A DNA stretch of 64,000 nt from Colwellia maritima (GCF_022669015.1 NZ_JAKKSL010000001.1:664059-728058); one strand, 5' to 3'. Shown: positions 48,527-60,488, counted from the stretch's first letter. The notes: a model not told the origin generated them from the letters alone. Program-made: numbers and translations.

Positions 48527-50137
48527 TTACAGCTGAGGACCTGCAGCAACTAACGCTTTACCGTTATCAGTATCAGTGAATTTATCAAAATTATTAACAA
48601 AACGGTTTGCAAGATCAACGGCTTTAGTGTGCCACTCGCTAGTGTCTTGATAAGTATTTCTCGGGTCAAGAATATCCCCTTCAACGCCGTCAATTTTGCT
48701 TGGTACTGCTAAATTGAACATAGGCACTATAGTGGTTTCAGCATTATCAATTGAACCATCTAAAATAGCATCAATTATAGCGCGTGTTGCTTTAATTGAA
48801 ATACGTTTACCTGTGCCATTCCAACCCGTGTTTACTAAGTAAGCCTCTGCACCCGCAGCTTGCATACGTTTTTGCAAAACTTCAGCATATTGAGTTGGGT
48901 GTAGGCTTAGGAATGCCGCACCAAAACAACTTGAGAAAGTAGGCGTTGGCTCAGTAATACCACGCTCTGTACCCGCTAATTTAGCGGTAAACCCTGATAA
49001 GAAGTAATATTCAGTTTGCGCAGGTGTTAATTTAGCCACTGGGGGTAATACGCCAAATGCGTCAGCCGTTAGGAAAATAACTTTTTTAGCATGACCTGCA
49101 CGAGAAACCGGTTTAACAATATTATCAATGTGATAAATAGGGTAAGAAACACGGGTGTTTTCTGTACGAGAATTGTCATCGAAATCAACTGTGCCATCAC
49201 TAGCTACCGTTACATTTTCTAATAAAGCGTCACGACGAATAGCATTATAAATATCAGGTTCATTCTCTTTGCTTAAATTGATGGTTTTTGCGTAACAACC
49301 ACCTTCAAAGTTAAATACACCATTATCATCCCAACCATGTTCGTCATCACCAATTAATTGGCGCTTAGGATCGGTTGAAAGTGTTGTTTTACCTGTACCA
49401 GAAAGACCGAAGAATATTGCGGTATCTCCATCTTCGCCAACGTTAGCGCTACAGTGCATTGAAGCAATGCCTTGTAATGGCAAGTAGTAGTTCATCATTG
49501 AGAACAACCCTTTCTTCATTTCGCCACCGTACCAAGTACCGCCAATTAATTGAATTTTTTCAGTTAAATTAAAAGCAACAAAGTTTTCAGAGTTTAACCC
49601 TTGTTGCTGCCAATTTTTATTGGTGGTTTTTGCGCCATTTAATACAACAAAATCAGGCTCAAAGTTTGCTAATTCTTGGTCAGATGGACGAATAAACATG
49701 TTTTTAACAAAATGTGCTTGCCATGCAACTTCAGTAACAAAGCGTACTTTTAAGCGAGTATCTTCGTTAGCGCCACAAAAAGTATCAACCACAAATAAAC
49801 GTTTGCTAGAAAGCTGAGTAGTGACTTGACCTTTAATATCAGCCCAAGTTTCAGGAGTCATTGGTTTGTTATCATTTTTACCTTGATCAGACCACCATAC
49901 CGTATCGCGTGTTATATCATCACGAACAATGTATTTATCTTTAGGTGAACGACCAGTAAATATTCCCGTATCAACATTGACTGCGCCAAGCTCGGTGACT
50001 ACGCCTTTATCAAAACCTTCGAGATCGGCTTTTGTTTCTTCACTAAAAAGTAACTCATACGATGGGTTGTAAATAATTTCAGATACATCGTTGATGCCGT
50101 ATTGTGACAAGTCAATTGAGTTTTCTTGGGCGGTCAT
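48527..50137 (-). CDS. pckA: ATP-dependent phosphoenolpyruvate carboxykinase
   Basis: 536 residues, full length. Substrate loop [29 protein letters not shown] (P-loop kinase-1a), [20 protein letters not shown] (metal-binding Asp) and [14 protein letters not shown] near the end are the ATP-type PEPCK signatures. It converts oxaloacetate and ATP to phosphoenolpyruvate in gluconeogenesis. The frame is intact. Confidence 0.96.
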   Translation of the reverse strand: MTAQENSIDLSQYGINDVSEIIYNPSYELLFSEETKADLEGFDKGVVTELGAVNVDTGIFTGRSPKDKYIVRDDITRDTVWWSDQGKNDNKPMTPETWADIKGQVTTQLSSKRLFVVDTFCGANEDTRLKVRFVTEVAWQAHFVKNMFIRPSDQELANFEPDFVVLNGAKTTNKNWQQQGLNSENFVAFNLTEKIQLIGGTWYGGEMKKGLFSMMNYYLPLQGIASMHCSANVGEDGDTAIFFGLSGTGKTTLSTDPKRQLIGDDEHGWDDNGVFNFEGGCYAKTINLSKENEPDIYNAIRRDALLENVTVASDGTVDFDDNSRTENTRVSYPIYHIDNIVKPVSRAGHAKKVIFLTADAFGVLPPVAKLTPAQTEYYFLSGFTAKLAGTERGITEPTPTFSSCFGAAFLSLHPTQYAEVLQKRMQAAGAEAYLVNTGWNGTGKRISIKATRAIIDAILDGSIDNAETTIVPMFNLAVPSKIDGVEGDILDPRNTYQDTSEWHTKAVDLANRFVNNFDKFTDTDNGKALVAAGPQL

Positions 50138-50385
50138 AGCAAATTCACTCCTAGGGTATGACGAATATTAAATAATGGTTAAGTTAATTTTGAAATAATA
50201 GGTAAAAGTTTTCATCGAGCTAATAATTCGATATTCTATTTTAAAATCGAACAAAACGAAAGTAAAAAATAACCTAAGATGAAAGTTTTCAGTATAAGCA
50301 ACAGAAATATTGAAAATAGAGAAGTGAACGGTGTTAGTAATATTACAACATAATAGTAGCAAGGCTTGCAGGAAAGCAGGACTTT
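50138..50385. other. pckA upstream region
   Basis: Non-coding and AT-rich. It must contain the pckA promoter, as the start codon at 50137 is preceded on the minus strand by a ribosome site (CCTAGGAGTG). No clear regulatory motif was recognised. Confidence 0.45.
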
Positions 50386-50420
50386 AACACTCTTTTAAGC
50401 AGAATTTACTTAAAAGAGTG
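50386..50420 (-). terminator. hairpin downstream of hslO, likely terminator
   Basis: ACACTCTTTTAAG (50386-50398) and CTTAAAAGAGTGT (50408-50420) are a perfect 13-bp inverted repeat with a 9-base loop, 39 bases after the hslO stop. It lacks a long T-run, so it is only probably an intrinsic terminator. Confidence 0.5.
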
Positions 50421-50458
50421 TGTATAAGAGGTATTTTGATCAGAATGAAAGCTGTCGG

Positions 50459-51355
50459 TCAATGAATATCTTTCGAAATGAAACTTTTCAATTGGTCAGC
50501 AAAAAAATCATAAGTGGTTAAACAGTAATCACAGGTCATTGAAACTTTCCCTTGTTCAGCCAACATGTTTTCAAGTTCTGTCGGTTCTATTTGAGCAATA
50601 GCCGATAAACATTTTTCGCTTGAACAACCACATTGATAAGAAACTGCTTGGGGGTCAAATAAACTTACCTGCTCTTGATGGTATAAACGATAAAGTAAAG
50701 CTTCCGCTTCAAGGGAAAAAATTTCTTCCGCTTTTATCGTATTAGTTAATTGTGCTATATGCTCAAAATCTTCGTGTTGTTGGGCTTTGTTTTCAATACT
50801 TCCGTCGCCATCAGGCAATAATTGCACTAAGCTACCGCCAACTCGCATATTATTATCATCACTAAATAACCAAACTTGTGTCGGTATTTGGGCAGAAACG
50901 TCAAAATAATGTGAGAAACATTCTGCTAGGGTTGGTTTATCTAAAGCCACTATTCCTTGATAAGCTTCGCCTTGATCAGGTTTTATAGTGATAATCATAT
51001 TACCTTTACCGAGTAATGCTTGTAAGGAATGTGCATCTTTAGCATTTTCTACATCAACGACTTTGGCAATGCCGCGCATTTGTTGTTTATTATCCCCATT
51101 AACAGACATGTAGCCAACAGGACCGTCACCTTGTAATTGTACCGTGATGCTGCCTTCAAATTTTAATGTTGCGGTCAATAAACAAGTACCTGCCAATAAT
51201 TCACCTAACAATATACGAACGCCAACAGGGTAATGATGATTTTTAATAATGCTTTGATAGCTTTGGCTTAGTTGTACCAGTTCACCACGGACATGTTTGT
51301 CGTTAAATAAGTAACGGTTAAGTATATCCGTTGTTTGTGTGTCAGTTTGAGACAT
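50459..51355 (-). CDS. hslO: redox-regulated chaperone Hsp33
   Basis: 298 residues. N-terminal LNRYLFNDKHVRGELVQLSQ and GDGPVGYMSVNGDNKQQMRG are typical Hsp33. The zinc/redox switch near the C-terminus has the C-x-C pair in SYQCGCSSEKC and the C-x2-C pair in MTCDYCLTTYDF, the full four-cysteine set. It becomes an active holdase on oxidation. It starts 5 bases after hslR, forming one operon. Confidence 0.95.
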   Translation of the reverse strand: MSQTDTQTTDILNRYLFNDKHVRGELVQLSQSYQSIIKNHHYPVGVRILLGELLAGTCLLTATLKFEGSITVQLQGDGPVGYMSVNGDNKQQMRGIAKVVDVENAKDAHSLQALLGKGNMIITIKPDQGEAYQGIVALDKPTLAECFSHYFDVSAQIPTQVWLFSDDNNMRVGGSLVQLLPDGDGSIENKAQQHEDFEHIAQLTNTIKAEEIFSLEAEALLYRLYHQEQVSLFDPQAVSYQCGCSSEKCLSAIAQIEPTELENMLAEQGKVSMTCDYCLTTYDFFADQLKSFISKDIH

Positions 51356-51360
51356 AATAT

Positions 51361-51774
51361 TTATATCCTTTCTTTGAATTCTCGTAATTTTCGACGTTGT
51401 TTTTTATCTGGCTTAGTATCGCTTGCCGGGCTAAGTAAAATGCCTTGTTTTCGTGCGAGCGCGTTTTTTTCTCTTGTTTCAATACTGTTAGGCGTTTCTT
51501 GATATAAGGTTTGAGCAAATGTGGCATCACGACGGGTATCAGCTAAAGCTATAACGGTGATTTCTTTCTCATCAAAACCTTGACGAATTTTTATTGAATC
51601 ACCAATTGCTACCGCTTTACCTGATTTAGTCCGTTGGCCATTGTAAAAAACTTTACCACCATCAATCATTTGTTTTGCGATGGCACGGGTTTTATAAAAT
51701 CGCGCAGCCCACAACCACTTATCTAATCGAGTTGAGGTTAATAAAGTTGAACTATTTTTATTTGTTGTTGCCAT
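51361..51774 (-). CDS. hslR: ribosome-associated heat shock protein Hsp15
   Basis: 137 residues, S4-type RNA-binding domain: TRLDKWLWAARFYKTRAIAK then QMIDGGKVFYNGQRTKSGKA, followed by a basic tail (KPDKKQRRKLREFKER). Hsp15 recycles stalled 50S subunits carrying a nascent chain. First gene of the hslR-hslO operon. Confidence 0.94.
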   Translation of the reverse strand: MATTNKNSSTLLTSTRLDKWLWAARFYKTRAIAKQMIDGGKVFYNGQRTKSGKAVAIGDSIKIRQGFDEKEITVIALADTRRDATFAQTLYQETPNSIETREKNALARKQGILLSPASDTKPDKKQRRKLREFKERI

Positions 51775-52037
51775 AAAACTGTCTATTTAATTTGATAAGA
51801 GTAATAGTCACATTTTGGCGAAAAATAACATATTCCCGCATAAACTGCGCACACTTTTTATTTCTTTTGTAAATATTCGTTAAAAACTGCGGTCATTGCT
51901 TGTTGGCAGGCTTATGGTCGAGTATTATCGACAACTTGCATTATAAATTACAATTTTTGCAATATTACAGAAGTATTACATAGAAAGTTACTTGACTAAC
52001 TCTCTTTAATGAAGAACAAAAGAAGTTTAAATAATCA

Positions 52038-53006
52038 ATGGCATTAACAAATAACCTAACATCATTTTCCGCTGCGGTAAAACTACCTCAACAAAAAATT
52101 GCACAGGCATTGAGCGTATTGCTGTTAATATATATTGCTTTTATGGTGGCGAAAATAACATGGCTAGTAGCACCTAACTCCAATCAAGTAATGAGCATTA
52201 GTGGAACGGGAGGAGGGAAGTCAGTAGCGGGTCAATCAGGTGATAAAAATCATGATTTATCTAAGCTACAAGCACTGAATCTATTTGGAAAATATACGAC
52301 ACAAGAAAAAGAAGTTGTTGTTGAGCAAATTACTAATGCTCCTGAGACGCGATTACAATTAACGTTGTCGGGTTTAGTTGCGAGTGACGATGCTAAAATT
52401 GCCGCAGCAATTATTGAAAACAAAGGGAAGCAAGAAACCTACGGTATTGGTGATATTATAAAAGATACACGTGCAAGTCTGGAGCAGGTGCTAATCGATC
52501 GCGTTATAATAAAACAATCCGGTCGTGCAGAAACCTTGATGCTTGATGGTGCGGATTATAACCAACCCGCACAAACCGTTTCACATAAACAAGAAAGTAC
52601 TAAACAACGTGCTACCCAAAATCAGAATAATACAAGTCAACAGTCAACTGGAACGACTACAAATGTTGTGGACCAACGTAGTAATAAGAGCTTAAGCGAG
52701 AGTGCTCAGCAATTAAGAATAGATTTAAATAATGATCCGGGCAAAATAACAGATTATTTACGTATTTCTCCGGCACGAAAAGCGGGAGAAATTGTAGGTT
52801 ACCGTTTATCGCCAGGTAAAAATCCTGATTTTTTCAATTTATCTGGATTGAAATCGGGTGATGTTGCCGTGCAAATGAATGGGTATAATTTACTTGCACC
52901 GTTAGAAGCAGCACAAGCAATGTCGGCATTAAAAACTGAACGAGATATTACATTATTAGTTGATCGCAATAGCGACTTAATTCAGATACTGTTCAGCATA
53001 GAGTAA
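52038..53006 (+). CDS. gspC: type II secretion protein GspC
   Basis: 322 residues: one N-terminal membrane helix (ALSVLLLIYIAFMVAKITWL), the periplasmic homology region (LSKLQALNLFGKY; RLQLTLSGLVASDDAKIAAA; YGIGDIIKD), a Gln/Asn/Ser/Thr-rich linker and a C-terminal PDZ-like domain (GYRLSPGKNPDFFNLSGLKS then GDVAVQMNGYNL). It connects the inner-membrane platform to GspD. First gene of the operon. Confidence 0.94.
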   Translation: MALTNNLTSFSAAVKLPQQKIAQALSVLLLIYIAFMVAKITWLVAPNSNQVMSISGTGGGKSVAGQSGDKNHDLSKLQALNLFGKYTTQEKEVVVEQITNAPETRLQLTLSGLVASDDAKIAAAIIENKGKQETYGIGDIIKDTRASLEQVLIDRVIIKQSGRAETLMLDGADYNQPAQTVSHKQESTKQRATQNQNNTSQQSTGTTTNVVDQRSNKSLSESAQQLRIDLNNDPGKITDYLRISPARKAGEIVGYRLSPGKNPDFFNLSGLKSGDVAVQMNGYNLLAPLEAAQAMSALKTERDITLLVDRNSDLIQILFSIE

Positions 53007-53096
53007 ACGATTAAATATAACGTAAGTAACTTTTTTCATTAGCATTAGCTTTAATAAAAGCTTTTGGCATAAATAAGCAGCAATAAGGAATTTTTC

Positions 53097-55263
53097 ATGG
53101 GCACACCCTTAAACGCCATTGTGGTTAAACCATTACGCCACAAGTTTAAGCAACTTAAGCAATTTGGCTTGGTTTTGACAACTGCATTCGCCTTTAGCGG
53201 CATTTTTGCTGTAGGGCAAGCAAGTGCTGCAGAATATTCGCCAAGTTTTAAAGACACGGAAATTGTCGAGTTTGTCACGATTGTTGGCAAAAACTTGAAA
53301 AAAACAATGATTGTTGATCCTAACGTACGCGGTAAAATTAACGTGCGTAGTTATGATTTATTATCAGAAGAGCAATATTATCAATTTTTCCTCAATGTAT
53401 TACAGGTTTACGGTTTTTCAGCGATAGAAAGAGATAATAATATTATCAAAATCATTCGTAATAAAGATGCTAAAACGGCTGCTATTCCGGTTATTGGTGA
53501 TGATGGAAAAATAATGGGTGACGAAATGGTTACCCGTATTGTTGAAGTGAAAAATGTTACCGTTCGAGAATTAGTGCCATTGCTACGACAGTTATCAGAT
53601 CAAGCGGGTGGCGGTAATGTTACGAACTATGATCCTGCTAACGTTATTATGCTTACGGGTACAGCCGCCACAGTGAATCGATTAGTGAATATTATTGAAC
53701 GTGTCGATAGAGTCGGTGATCAAGATATAGAAATCATAAAATTACAGTATGCGTCAGCAGGTGAAATGGTACGAATTATCGAAGCCATGTATAAACCCTC
53801 TGGCGGAAAATCAGGCGAACCAACCTTTTTAATTCCCAAAATCGTTGCTGACGATCGCAGTAATAGTGTGATTGTTAGTGGTGAAGTAAAAGCTCGTGAA
53901 CGCGCAGCAAAATTAGTGAAACGCCTTGACAGTGAATTAGAGTCGAGCGGCAATACTCGAGTCTATTACCTTAAATATTCAAAAGCAGAAGATTTAGTAA
54001 AAGTGTTGAACGGAGTGAGTAAAACTATCGCTTCAGAAGATAGCGTCAATAAATCACGTGCCGCGGCTAATTCAAAAACTGATACCAGTATTGAAGCTCA
54101 TGAATCAACCAATACGTTAGTTATTACAGGTCAGCCTGATATGTTACGTGCGTTAGAATCGGTTATTCGTCAGCTTGATGTGCCTCGCGCGCAAGTGCAT
54201 ATTGAAGCCATTATTGTTGAAGTATATGAGTCAGATGGCGCTCAATTAGGTGTGCAATGGTATAGCGAAGCGGGTGGTTTTACCCAGTTTACTAATGGAC
54301 CAAAGATCTATCTCATCTGTTGCAGCCGCAGGCAAACTTGCTGAAGGAACAGACGGAGATATAGTTCCGGCCGTCTATTCATCAGAAACCGGTAAAAAGA
54401 TTTCTGATGAATACAGACTAAACGATACTGAAGGCGATTATACCTTGTTAGCAGAAATACTGGGTTCAGTGAGTGGTGGCATGTTTGGTATTATGAAAAA
54501 TGATTGGGGTGCGATTATTCAGGCGGTTAGCTCTGATACTAACTCTAATATTTTAGCGACACCGAGCATTACTACTTTAGATAATGAAGAAGCCTCTTTC
54601 TTAGTTGGTCAAGAAGTTCCTATTATCACTGGTTCTCAAACGGGTAGTAATAACTCAAACCCGTTCCAAACAGTAGATCGTCAAGAAGTAGGTATTAAAC
54701 TGTTAGTAACGCCACAAATAAATGAAGGTAACAGTGTACAACTAACTATTGAACAGGAAGTTTCATCAGTGAGTGGTACTACGGGTGTTGATATTTCAAT
54801 TAACAAACGTGAAATAAAAACCACTGTTATGGTGGAAAGTGGTCAAACCGTTATTTTAGGTGGCTTAATGGATGAAGACGTACAAGAAAGTGTGCAAAAA
54901 GTGCCATTATTAGGTGATATTCCTATTATTGGACATTTGTTTAAATCGACATCAAACACCACAAGAAAACGTAATTTAATGGTATTTCTTCGACCTCAGA
55001 TTATGACTGATTCAAGTGTTATGCATAATTTAGCGAAAGAGAAATACAACTTTATTCGCGCTGATCAGTTACGTAAACAAGAAGAAGGCTTATCTTTGAT
55101 GCGTGATGAAAAATTACCTATTTTACCGCAGTGGAATGACAAATTGACCTTGCCACCTTCGTTCGATAAGTATCAAGAGTCGATTAAAGACGGTAAATTC
55201 AATCAAGAAGATGTAGCAACAGACGAAGTATTGAAACCGCTTGCAGTAGAAGAGAATAAGTAA
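53097..55263 (+). CDS. gspD: type II secretin GspD, frameshifted
   Basis: Signal peptide ([19 protein letters not shown]-like), N0 domain ([20 protein letters not shown]), N1-N3 domains ([40 protein letters not shown]), then the secretin barrel ([60 protein letters not shown]). The frame is lost at ~54302 in NGP(CCAAAGA) and resumes as [19 protein letters not shown]; removing one base restores one protein of ~720 residues. It forms the outer-membrane pore. In an organism with working T2SS this would be intact. Confidence 0.92.
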
Positions 55264-56855
55264 TGTCTGAGGAAGCCATTAAAGACAACAATATCGCAGT
55301 TGAACAGGCGGTTGCCCATGATGAAATAGGCGAGCCCCTTGTAGAGCATATAGATGAAAACTTGGACATTGACGCTGATGAAAGCGCTGTAGCTTGGCGT
55401 TTACCCTTTGCATTTGCCAAACGCTATAGTGTGTTATTGACTAAAATCGACAACAAGTATGTTTTACATTGTCTAGAAAGCATCCGCATAGAAACGATTG
55501 TTGAAGTACGTCGGATAATTAAAGCCCCCTTTAGTTTTGCTATCCAAGATGCCTCATCGTTTGAACTTTTATTAACACAAGTTTATCAACGCGATTCGTC
55601 CGAAGCACAGCAAATGATGGAAGATATCGGCAATGAAGTCGATTTGTACTCACTTGCTGATGAAATGACTGAAAGTGAAGATTTATTAGAAAATGAAGAT
55701 GACGCGCCAATCATTAAATTGATTAACGCTATGCTCAGCGAAGCCATTAAAGAGGGTGCCAGTGATATTCATATTGAAACCTTTGAAAATGCTTTACAGA
55801 TACGTTTTCGAGTTGATGGTGTATTACGGGAAGTGTTGAAACCTAACCGAAAACTTGCCTCATTACTTGTTTCTCGTATTAAGGTAATGGCTAAACTCGA
55901 TATTGCTGAAAAACGTATTCCTCAAGATGGTCGTATTTCTTTGCGAATTGGTGGCCGAGCAGTAGATGTGCGTGTGTCAACTATGCCAACAGGGCATGGT
56001 GAACGCGTAGTATTACGTTTATTAGATAAAAATGCGGCACGATTAGATTTAGAAGATCTGGGTATGACAGATAAAAATCGCCATATCTTTAGCCGACTTA
56101 TTGATAAACCGCATGGTATTATTCTTGTTACTGGACCAACAGGATCAGGTAAAAGTACCACTTTATATGCCGGGTTAACTCAAATTGATTCAAAAGAGCG
56201 TAATATTCTTACGGTTGAAGATCCCATAGAATTTGCTATTGAAGGCATAGGACAAACACAAGTTAACACAAAAGTTGACATGACCTTTGCACGGGGGTTG
56301 CGTGCAATATTACGTCAAGATCCTGATGTGGTTATGGTAGGTGAAATTCGTGATTTAGAAACGGCACAAATTGGTGTGCAGGCGAGTTTAACTGGTCACT
56401 TAGTATTATCAACACTACATACTAATACTGCAGCCGGTGCTATTACGCGTATGGAAGATATGGGGGTTGAGCCTTTCTTGTTATCATCAAGTTTGCTCGG
56501 CGTACTGGCACAACGATTAGTACGAACTCTGTGTCCTCATTGTCGTGAAAGTCATCTACCAAACGAAGAAGAATGTACTTTACTTAATTTGCCTGCCGAT
56601 AATCAACAAGTGATTTACCGTGCCAAAGGCTGTAGTGAGTGCAACTTCAAAGGTTACCGTGGTCGTACTGGTATTCATGAGTTATTAGTGGTTGACGACA
56701 ATGTGCGCGAAATTATTCATAACGGGCATGGCGAGCAAGCAATTGAGAAGTATATCCGCACAAACACCGCTTCTATCCGACGAGATGGTTTTGATAAGGT
56801 GATGACAGGACAAACAACACTTGAGGAAGTGTTACGCGTCACAAGAGAAGATTAA
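55263..56855 (+). CDS. gspE: type II secretion ATPase GspE
   Basis: 530 residues. N1E/N2E region, then the ATPase: [20 protein letters not shown], Walker [18 protein letters not shown], Asp box [19 protein letters not shown], Walker [17 protein letters not shown], and the zinc site with CPHC and CSEC pairs. It powers pseudopilus assembly. It overlaps gspD by one base. Confidence 0.96.
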   Translation: MSEEAIKDNNIAVEQAVAHDEIGEPLVEHIDENLDIDADESAVAWRLPFAFAKRYSVLLTKIDNKYVLHCLESIRIETIVEVRRIIKAPFSFAIQDASSFELLLTQVYQRDSSEAQQMMEDIGNEVDLYSLADEMTESEDLLENEDDAPIIKLINAMLSEAIKEGASDIHIETFENALQIRFRVDGVLREVLKPNRKLASLLVSRIKVMAKLDIAEKRIPQDGRISLRIGGRAVDVRVSTMPTGHGERVVLRLLDKNAARLDLEDLGMTDKNRHIFSRLIDKPHGIILVTGPTGSGKSTTLYAGLTQIDSKERNILTVEDPIEFAIEGIGQTQVNTKVDMTFARGLRAILRQDPDVVMVGEIRDLETAQIGVQASLTGHLVLSTLHTNTAAGAITRMEDMGVEPFLLSSSLLGVLAQRLVRTLCPHCRESHLPNEEECTLLNLPADNQQVIYRAKGCSECNFKGYRGRTGIHELLVVDDNVREIIHNGHGEQAIEKYIRTNTASIRRDGFDKVMTGQTTLEEVLRVTRED

Positions 56856-58090
56856 TGGCAGCATTTGATTACCAAGCAGTAGATCGCAAAGGAAAAACTA
56901 AAAAAGGGGTTATTGAAGGCGATACCCCAAGACAAGCTCGCGCGTTATTACGTGATCAGGGCTTAATGCCGACTGAAGTAACGCCAACCATTGCTCGCAA
57001 TAAATCGAAAGTAGGCGTATCTGGCAAGTTAGATAAGCAAAAAGACAAAGGCAAAGTTTCTGCGGCAGAATTAGCATTAATTACCCGTCAATTGGCTACC
57101 TTGGTTGAATCAGGTTTGCCACTTGAAGAAGCTTTAATGGCCGTTTCTGAGCAAGGTGAAAAAAACCGTATTAAAAGTATGCTCATGGGGGTTCGTACCA
57201 AGGTTACTGAAGGCTATGGCTTGGCGGAAAGCATGGCGGAATACCCTAAAGTATTTAATCGACTTTATCGTGCCATGGTAGCAGCAGGTGAGAAATCAGG
57301 TCATTTAGATAAAGTATTAAATCGCTTAGCTGACTACACCGAACAACGTGAGCAAATGCGTTCACAATTGATTCAAGCCTTAGTCTATCCCATAATTATG
57401 ACCGTTGTTGCTATTGGCGTTGTTGCGATATTGTTAACCAAAGTAGTACCACAAATTGTTGGCCAGTTTGAACACATGGGCGCCAACTTACCCGGCACAA
57501 CTAAATTTTTAATTGCTAGCAGTGAATTTTTACAGGCGAATGGTCTTTGGATTGTATTATTCATCGCCATTATTATATTGGCTTTCTCCGAATTATTGAA
57601 GAAACCTAAGTTCGAAATGGCATATCATGAGCGAATTATCACACTTCCTGGTATAGGTAAGGTAGCGAAAGGGCTTAATACAGCACGTTTTGCAAGAACG
57701 TTGAGTATATTGTCAGCCAGTGCAGTACCGTTATTAGAAAGTATGAAAATATCTGGTGAAGTACTTGATAATTTATACATCAAGCAACAAGTTAAATTAG
57801 CAGCCGATAAAGTTCGAGAAGGTTCAAGCTTGCATTTGTCGTTAGAGCAAACAAAATTATTTCCACCAATGATGTTACACATGCTAGCCAGTGGTGAAAA
57901 AAGTGGCCAACTTGACCAAATGTTAGGGCGAGCTGCTGATAACCAAGATAAAGAGTTTGAAGCCTTAGTGAACATTTCATTAAAAGCTTTTGAACCAAGA
58001 CTCATGGTAGTTATGGTCGGTGTTGTGTTATTTATTGTAATGGCAATATTAGAGCCTATTTTGAAATTAAACACCTTTGTTGGTGGGTAA
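56855..58090 (+). CDS. gspF: type II secretion inner-membrane protein GspF
   Basis: 411 residues. Two GspF domains with LALITRQLATLVESGLPLEE and MVAAGEKSGHLDKVLNRLAD in the first, and RTLSILSASAVPLLESMKIS and MLASGEKSGQLDQMLGRAAD in the second, separated by membrane helices (LVYPIIMTVVAIGVVAILLT). Platform protein contacting GspE. Confidence 0.96.
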   Translation: MAAFDYQAVDRKGKTKKGVIEGDTPRQARALLRDQGLMPTEVTPTIARNKSKVGVSGKLDKQKDKGKVSAAELALITRQLATLVESGLPLEEALMAVSEQGEKNRIKSMLMGVRTKVTEGYGLAESMAEYPKVFNRLYRAMVAAGEKSGHLDKVLNRLADYTEQREQMRSQLIQALVYPIIMTVVAIGVVAILLTKVVPQIVGQFEHMGANLPGTTKFLIASSEFLQANGLWIVLFIAIIILAFSELLKKPKFEMAYHERIITLPGIGKVAKGLNTARFARTLSILSASAVPLLESMKISGEVLDNLYIKQQVKLAADKVREGSSLHLSLEQTKLFPPMMLHMLASGEKSGQLDQMLGRAADNQDKEFEALVNISLKAFEPRLMVVMVGVVLFIVMAILEPILKLNTFVGG

Positions 58091-58172
58091 ACTGCATAAC
58101 TATACAGTTAGTACTGTATTTTCAATGGGCTCAAAACAAGTTAAATTTATATTAGACAAATAACTAGGAAAA

Positions 58173-58616
58173 ATGATGGTTAAAAATAGACGCAATAGTA
58201 TACAGGGTTTCACTTTATTAGAAGTGATGGTAGTTATTGTTATCATCGGTATGATGTTAAGTGTTGTGGTCCCCAATTTAATGGGCAGCCAGGATACTGC
58301 TAAACTTCAAAAAGCCGTACAAGATATTACTGCATTAGAAAACTCACTAAGCATGTATAAATTAGATAATTACGATTACCCAAGTACAGAACAGGGGTTA
58401 GAGGCGTTAACAACACAAACGGATATCGACCCAGTGCCTCGTCGTTTTCCGGATGGTGGCTATGTAAAACGTCTTCCTAAAGATCCGTGGGGTAATGATT
58501 ACCTATTATTAAATCCTGGTGAACATGGCAAGATGGACGTGTTTACCGGAGGCCCTGATGGTGAAGTTGGCACAGAAGATGATATTGGTAATTGGAACTT
58601 AGGTGACTACCAGTAG
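58173..58616 (+). CDS. gspG: major pseudopilin GspG
   Basis: 147 residues. Type IV pilin signal with prepilin cleavage at QG/FTLLEVMVVIVIIGMML, then the GspG pilin body (NSLSMYKLDNYDYPSTEQGL) ending in the calcium-binding GGPDGEVGTEDDIGNW loop. Main subunit of the pseudopilus. Confidence 0.96.
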   Translation: MMVKNRRNSIQGFTLLEVMVVIVIIGMMLSVVVPNLMGSQDTAKLQKAVQDITALENSLSMYKLDNYDYPSTEQGLEALTTQTDIDPVPRRFPDGGYVKRLPKDPWGNDYLLLNPGEHGKMDVFTGGPDGEVGTEDDIGNWNLGDYQ

Positions 58617-58795
58617 TAAAATTTACGTTAGACCGATAATTTAAGCTACTGCGTTTTTGTTGAAGGTTTAATGTTGGCTAAGGTATAAAAACTAAAAGGG
58701 TAATTTATTGCCCTTTATTGTTTTTTATCAGCGTAAATTACGACGGACCAAAATAAAACCATGATATGTACTCTATCAATTTTAGATTTGAATCA

Positions 58796-59435
58796 ATGAT
58801 AAAACCATTTACGCAACGAACAATCACCAACACCAAAGGCTTTACATTACTTGAAGTTTTAATGGTGATCGCGCTTATTGGTCTAATTGTGTCTGTAGTG
58901 CAGTTTAATTTTTCGGGCAATAAACCAGAAGAAACACTACAAAAAACCAGCCTATAAATTTGCTACGCTTTTTGAAAGTGCAGCAAATTATGGCTTATTG
59001 AATAACATTGAATTAGGTTTGTATATTGATAAAAATACCTATCAGTTTTTAGGTTACGACGGCGTTAAGTGGAGTGAAATAGCGTCGCAAGATTGGTTAA
59101 CTGCACAAACGTTACCTGAAGGTGTAAAGTTTACGTTAGCTTTAGATGATCTACCCATTGAAGAACCTTTATTGTTTGATTCATCTGTATTTACCAATGA
59201 AGATGATGATTTTCTGTCTTTTGATTCAGACGAACAAGACAGCGATTCAGAAAAAGAAAAACAATTAATACCTCAAGTATATATATTGTCAGGAGGCGAT
59301 ATCACGCCATTTAGTTTAACATTTCAGTTTTCAGACCAAGCTTCACTAAATACGGATTTAACCACTTTAGCTTATCGTGTTACCGGCATTTATAGTATTC
59401 CGTTAACGATAGAAGGACCCGTGTTAGATGATTAA
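58796..59435 (+). CDS. gspH: minor pseudopilin GspH, frameshifted
   Basis: ATG 58796 precedes KPFTQRTITNTKGFTLLEVL, a prepilin signal with the conserved Glu at +5. The frame breaks at ~58942 in an A6 run and continues PAYKFATLFESAANYGLLNN to the stop at 59435. Removing one A restores ~213 residues. GspH-specific features: the block LGLYIDKNTYQFLGYDGVKW and an acidic stretch. A longer start at 58766 is possible. Confidence 0.87.
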
Positions 59436-59814
59436 TACTGCAAAATCAAAATCACTCGGTTTTACGTTAATTGAAGTCATGCTTGCGTTAGGTGTGTTTT
59501 CTATAGCGGGTGTTGCGTTATTAAGTACCGCGAGCAATAATGCGCGTAATATTGGTCACTTAGAAGACAAAATGTTTGCTAATTGGGTAGCGTCGAATCA
59601 ATTGGTTGCCGCGAGTATCGCGCCAACGTGGCCTCCCAAAAATAATGCAAAAGGTGAAGTTGAAATGGTCGGCCGGGATTGGTTTTGGACACAAAAAGTA
59701 CTTAAAACAACTGATAATGATATGCGCGCAATAGTAATGGAAGTACGGTTAAATAAAGATGATGAACTTGCGGTAGGTAGTTTCACCACCTATGTGTCTA
59801 AAGCGGAGCAATAA
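59428..59814 (+). CDS. gspI: minor pseudopilin GspI
   Basis: 128 residues: prepilin signal LGFTLIEVMLALGVFSIAGV, then FANWVASNQLVAASIAPTWP, the GspI signature. It overlaps gspH by 8 bases and gspJ by one. Part of the pseudopilus tip with GspJ and GspK. Confidence 0.94.
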   Translation: MINTAKSKSLGFTLIEVMLALGVFSIAGVALLSTASNNARNIGHLEDKMFANWVASNQLVAASIAPTWPPKNNAKGEVEMVGRDWFWTQKVLKTTDNDMRAIVMEVRLNKDDELAVGSFTTYVSKAEQ

Positions 59815-60488
59815 TGGCATATACTGGCGTCGCATTATCTCGTTGTTTTACGCACAAGCATGAGAACAAAGGTTTTACCTTATTAGAAGTGCTGATTGCC
59901 ATTGCGATTTTTTCTCTGATTAGCTTATCGAGCTTCACAATATTTGATTCTGTATTAAAAGGTGACGCGACATCTAAAGAACGCAGCGAAAGGCAAAATG
60001 AATTACAACGCGCCTTTTTGATTATTGAACGTGATATTACACAAATTGCACGTCGTACTATCCGTTTTGAAGGTGAGGCGCCGTCAGCGCAGTTTATACA
60101 AAGTACTAGTGATACCTTTGGCAGTGAAGATCAAGCGGTTGCTTTTGTAAGGCAGGGATGGACAAATCCTGGCTTATTATTACCGCGCAGTGATATGCAG
60201 GCAGTTTCGTACCGGTTATTTGAAGGAACCCTGCAACGGTTGCACGCTAATTTTGTTGATTCAGTGGTAGGTGAAGAGCCGAAAATAAGACCATTAATTA
60301 GTGACGTCACAGCAGTATCATTTGAATATTATGATGGCGATAAATGGCAAAAGTCATGGTCAAATAATACGTTACCTTTAGCAATGGCTATCGAGGTTGA
60401 TACAAAAGATTATGGCGTTATCCGTCGGCAGTTTTTAGTGCCTGGCGACGGTCAAAGTAAACAAACACAATTATCAGGTAGTAACTAG
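59814..60488 (+). CDS. gspJ: minor pseudopilin GspJ
   Basis: 224 residues: prepilin signal KGFTLLEVLIAIAIFSLISL, then ERSERQNELQRAFLIIERDI then TQIARRTIR and PLISDVTAVSFEYYDGDKWQ, all typical GspJ. Tip subunit. The frame is intact. Confidence 0.95.
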   Translation: MAYTGVALSRCFTHKHENKGFTLLEVLIAIAIFSLISLSSFTIFDSVLKGDATSKERSERQNELQRAFLIIERDITQIARRTIRFEGEAPSAQFIQSTSDTFGSEDQAVAFVRQGWTNPGLLLPRSDMQAVSYRLFEGTLQRLHANFVDSVVGEEPKIRPLISDVTAVSFEYYDGDKWQKSWSNNTLPLAMAIEVDTKDYGVIRRQFLVPGDGQSKQTQLSGSN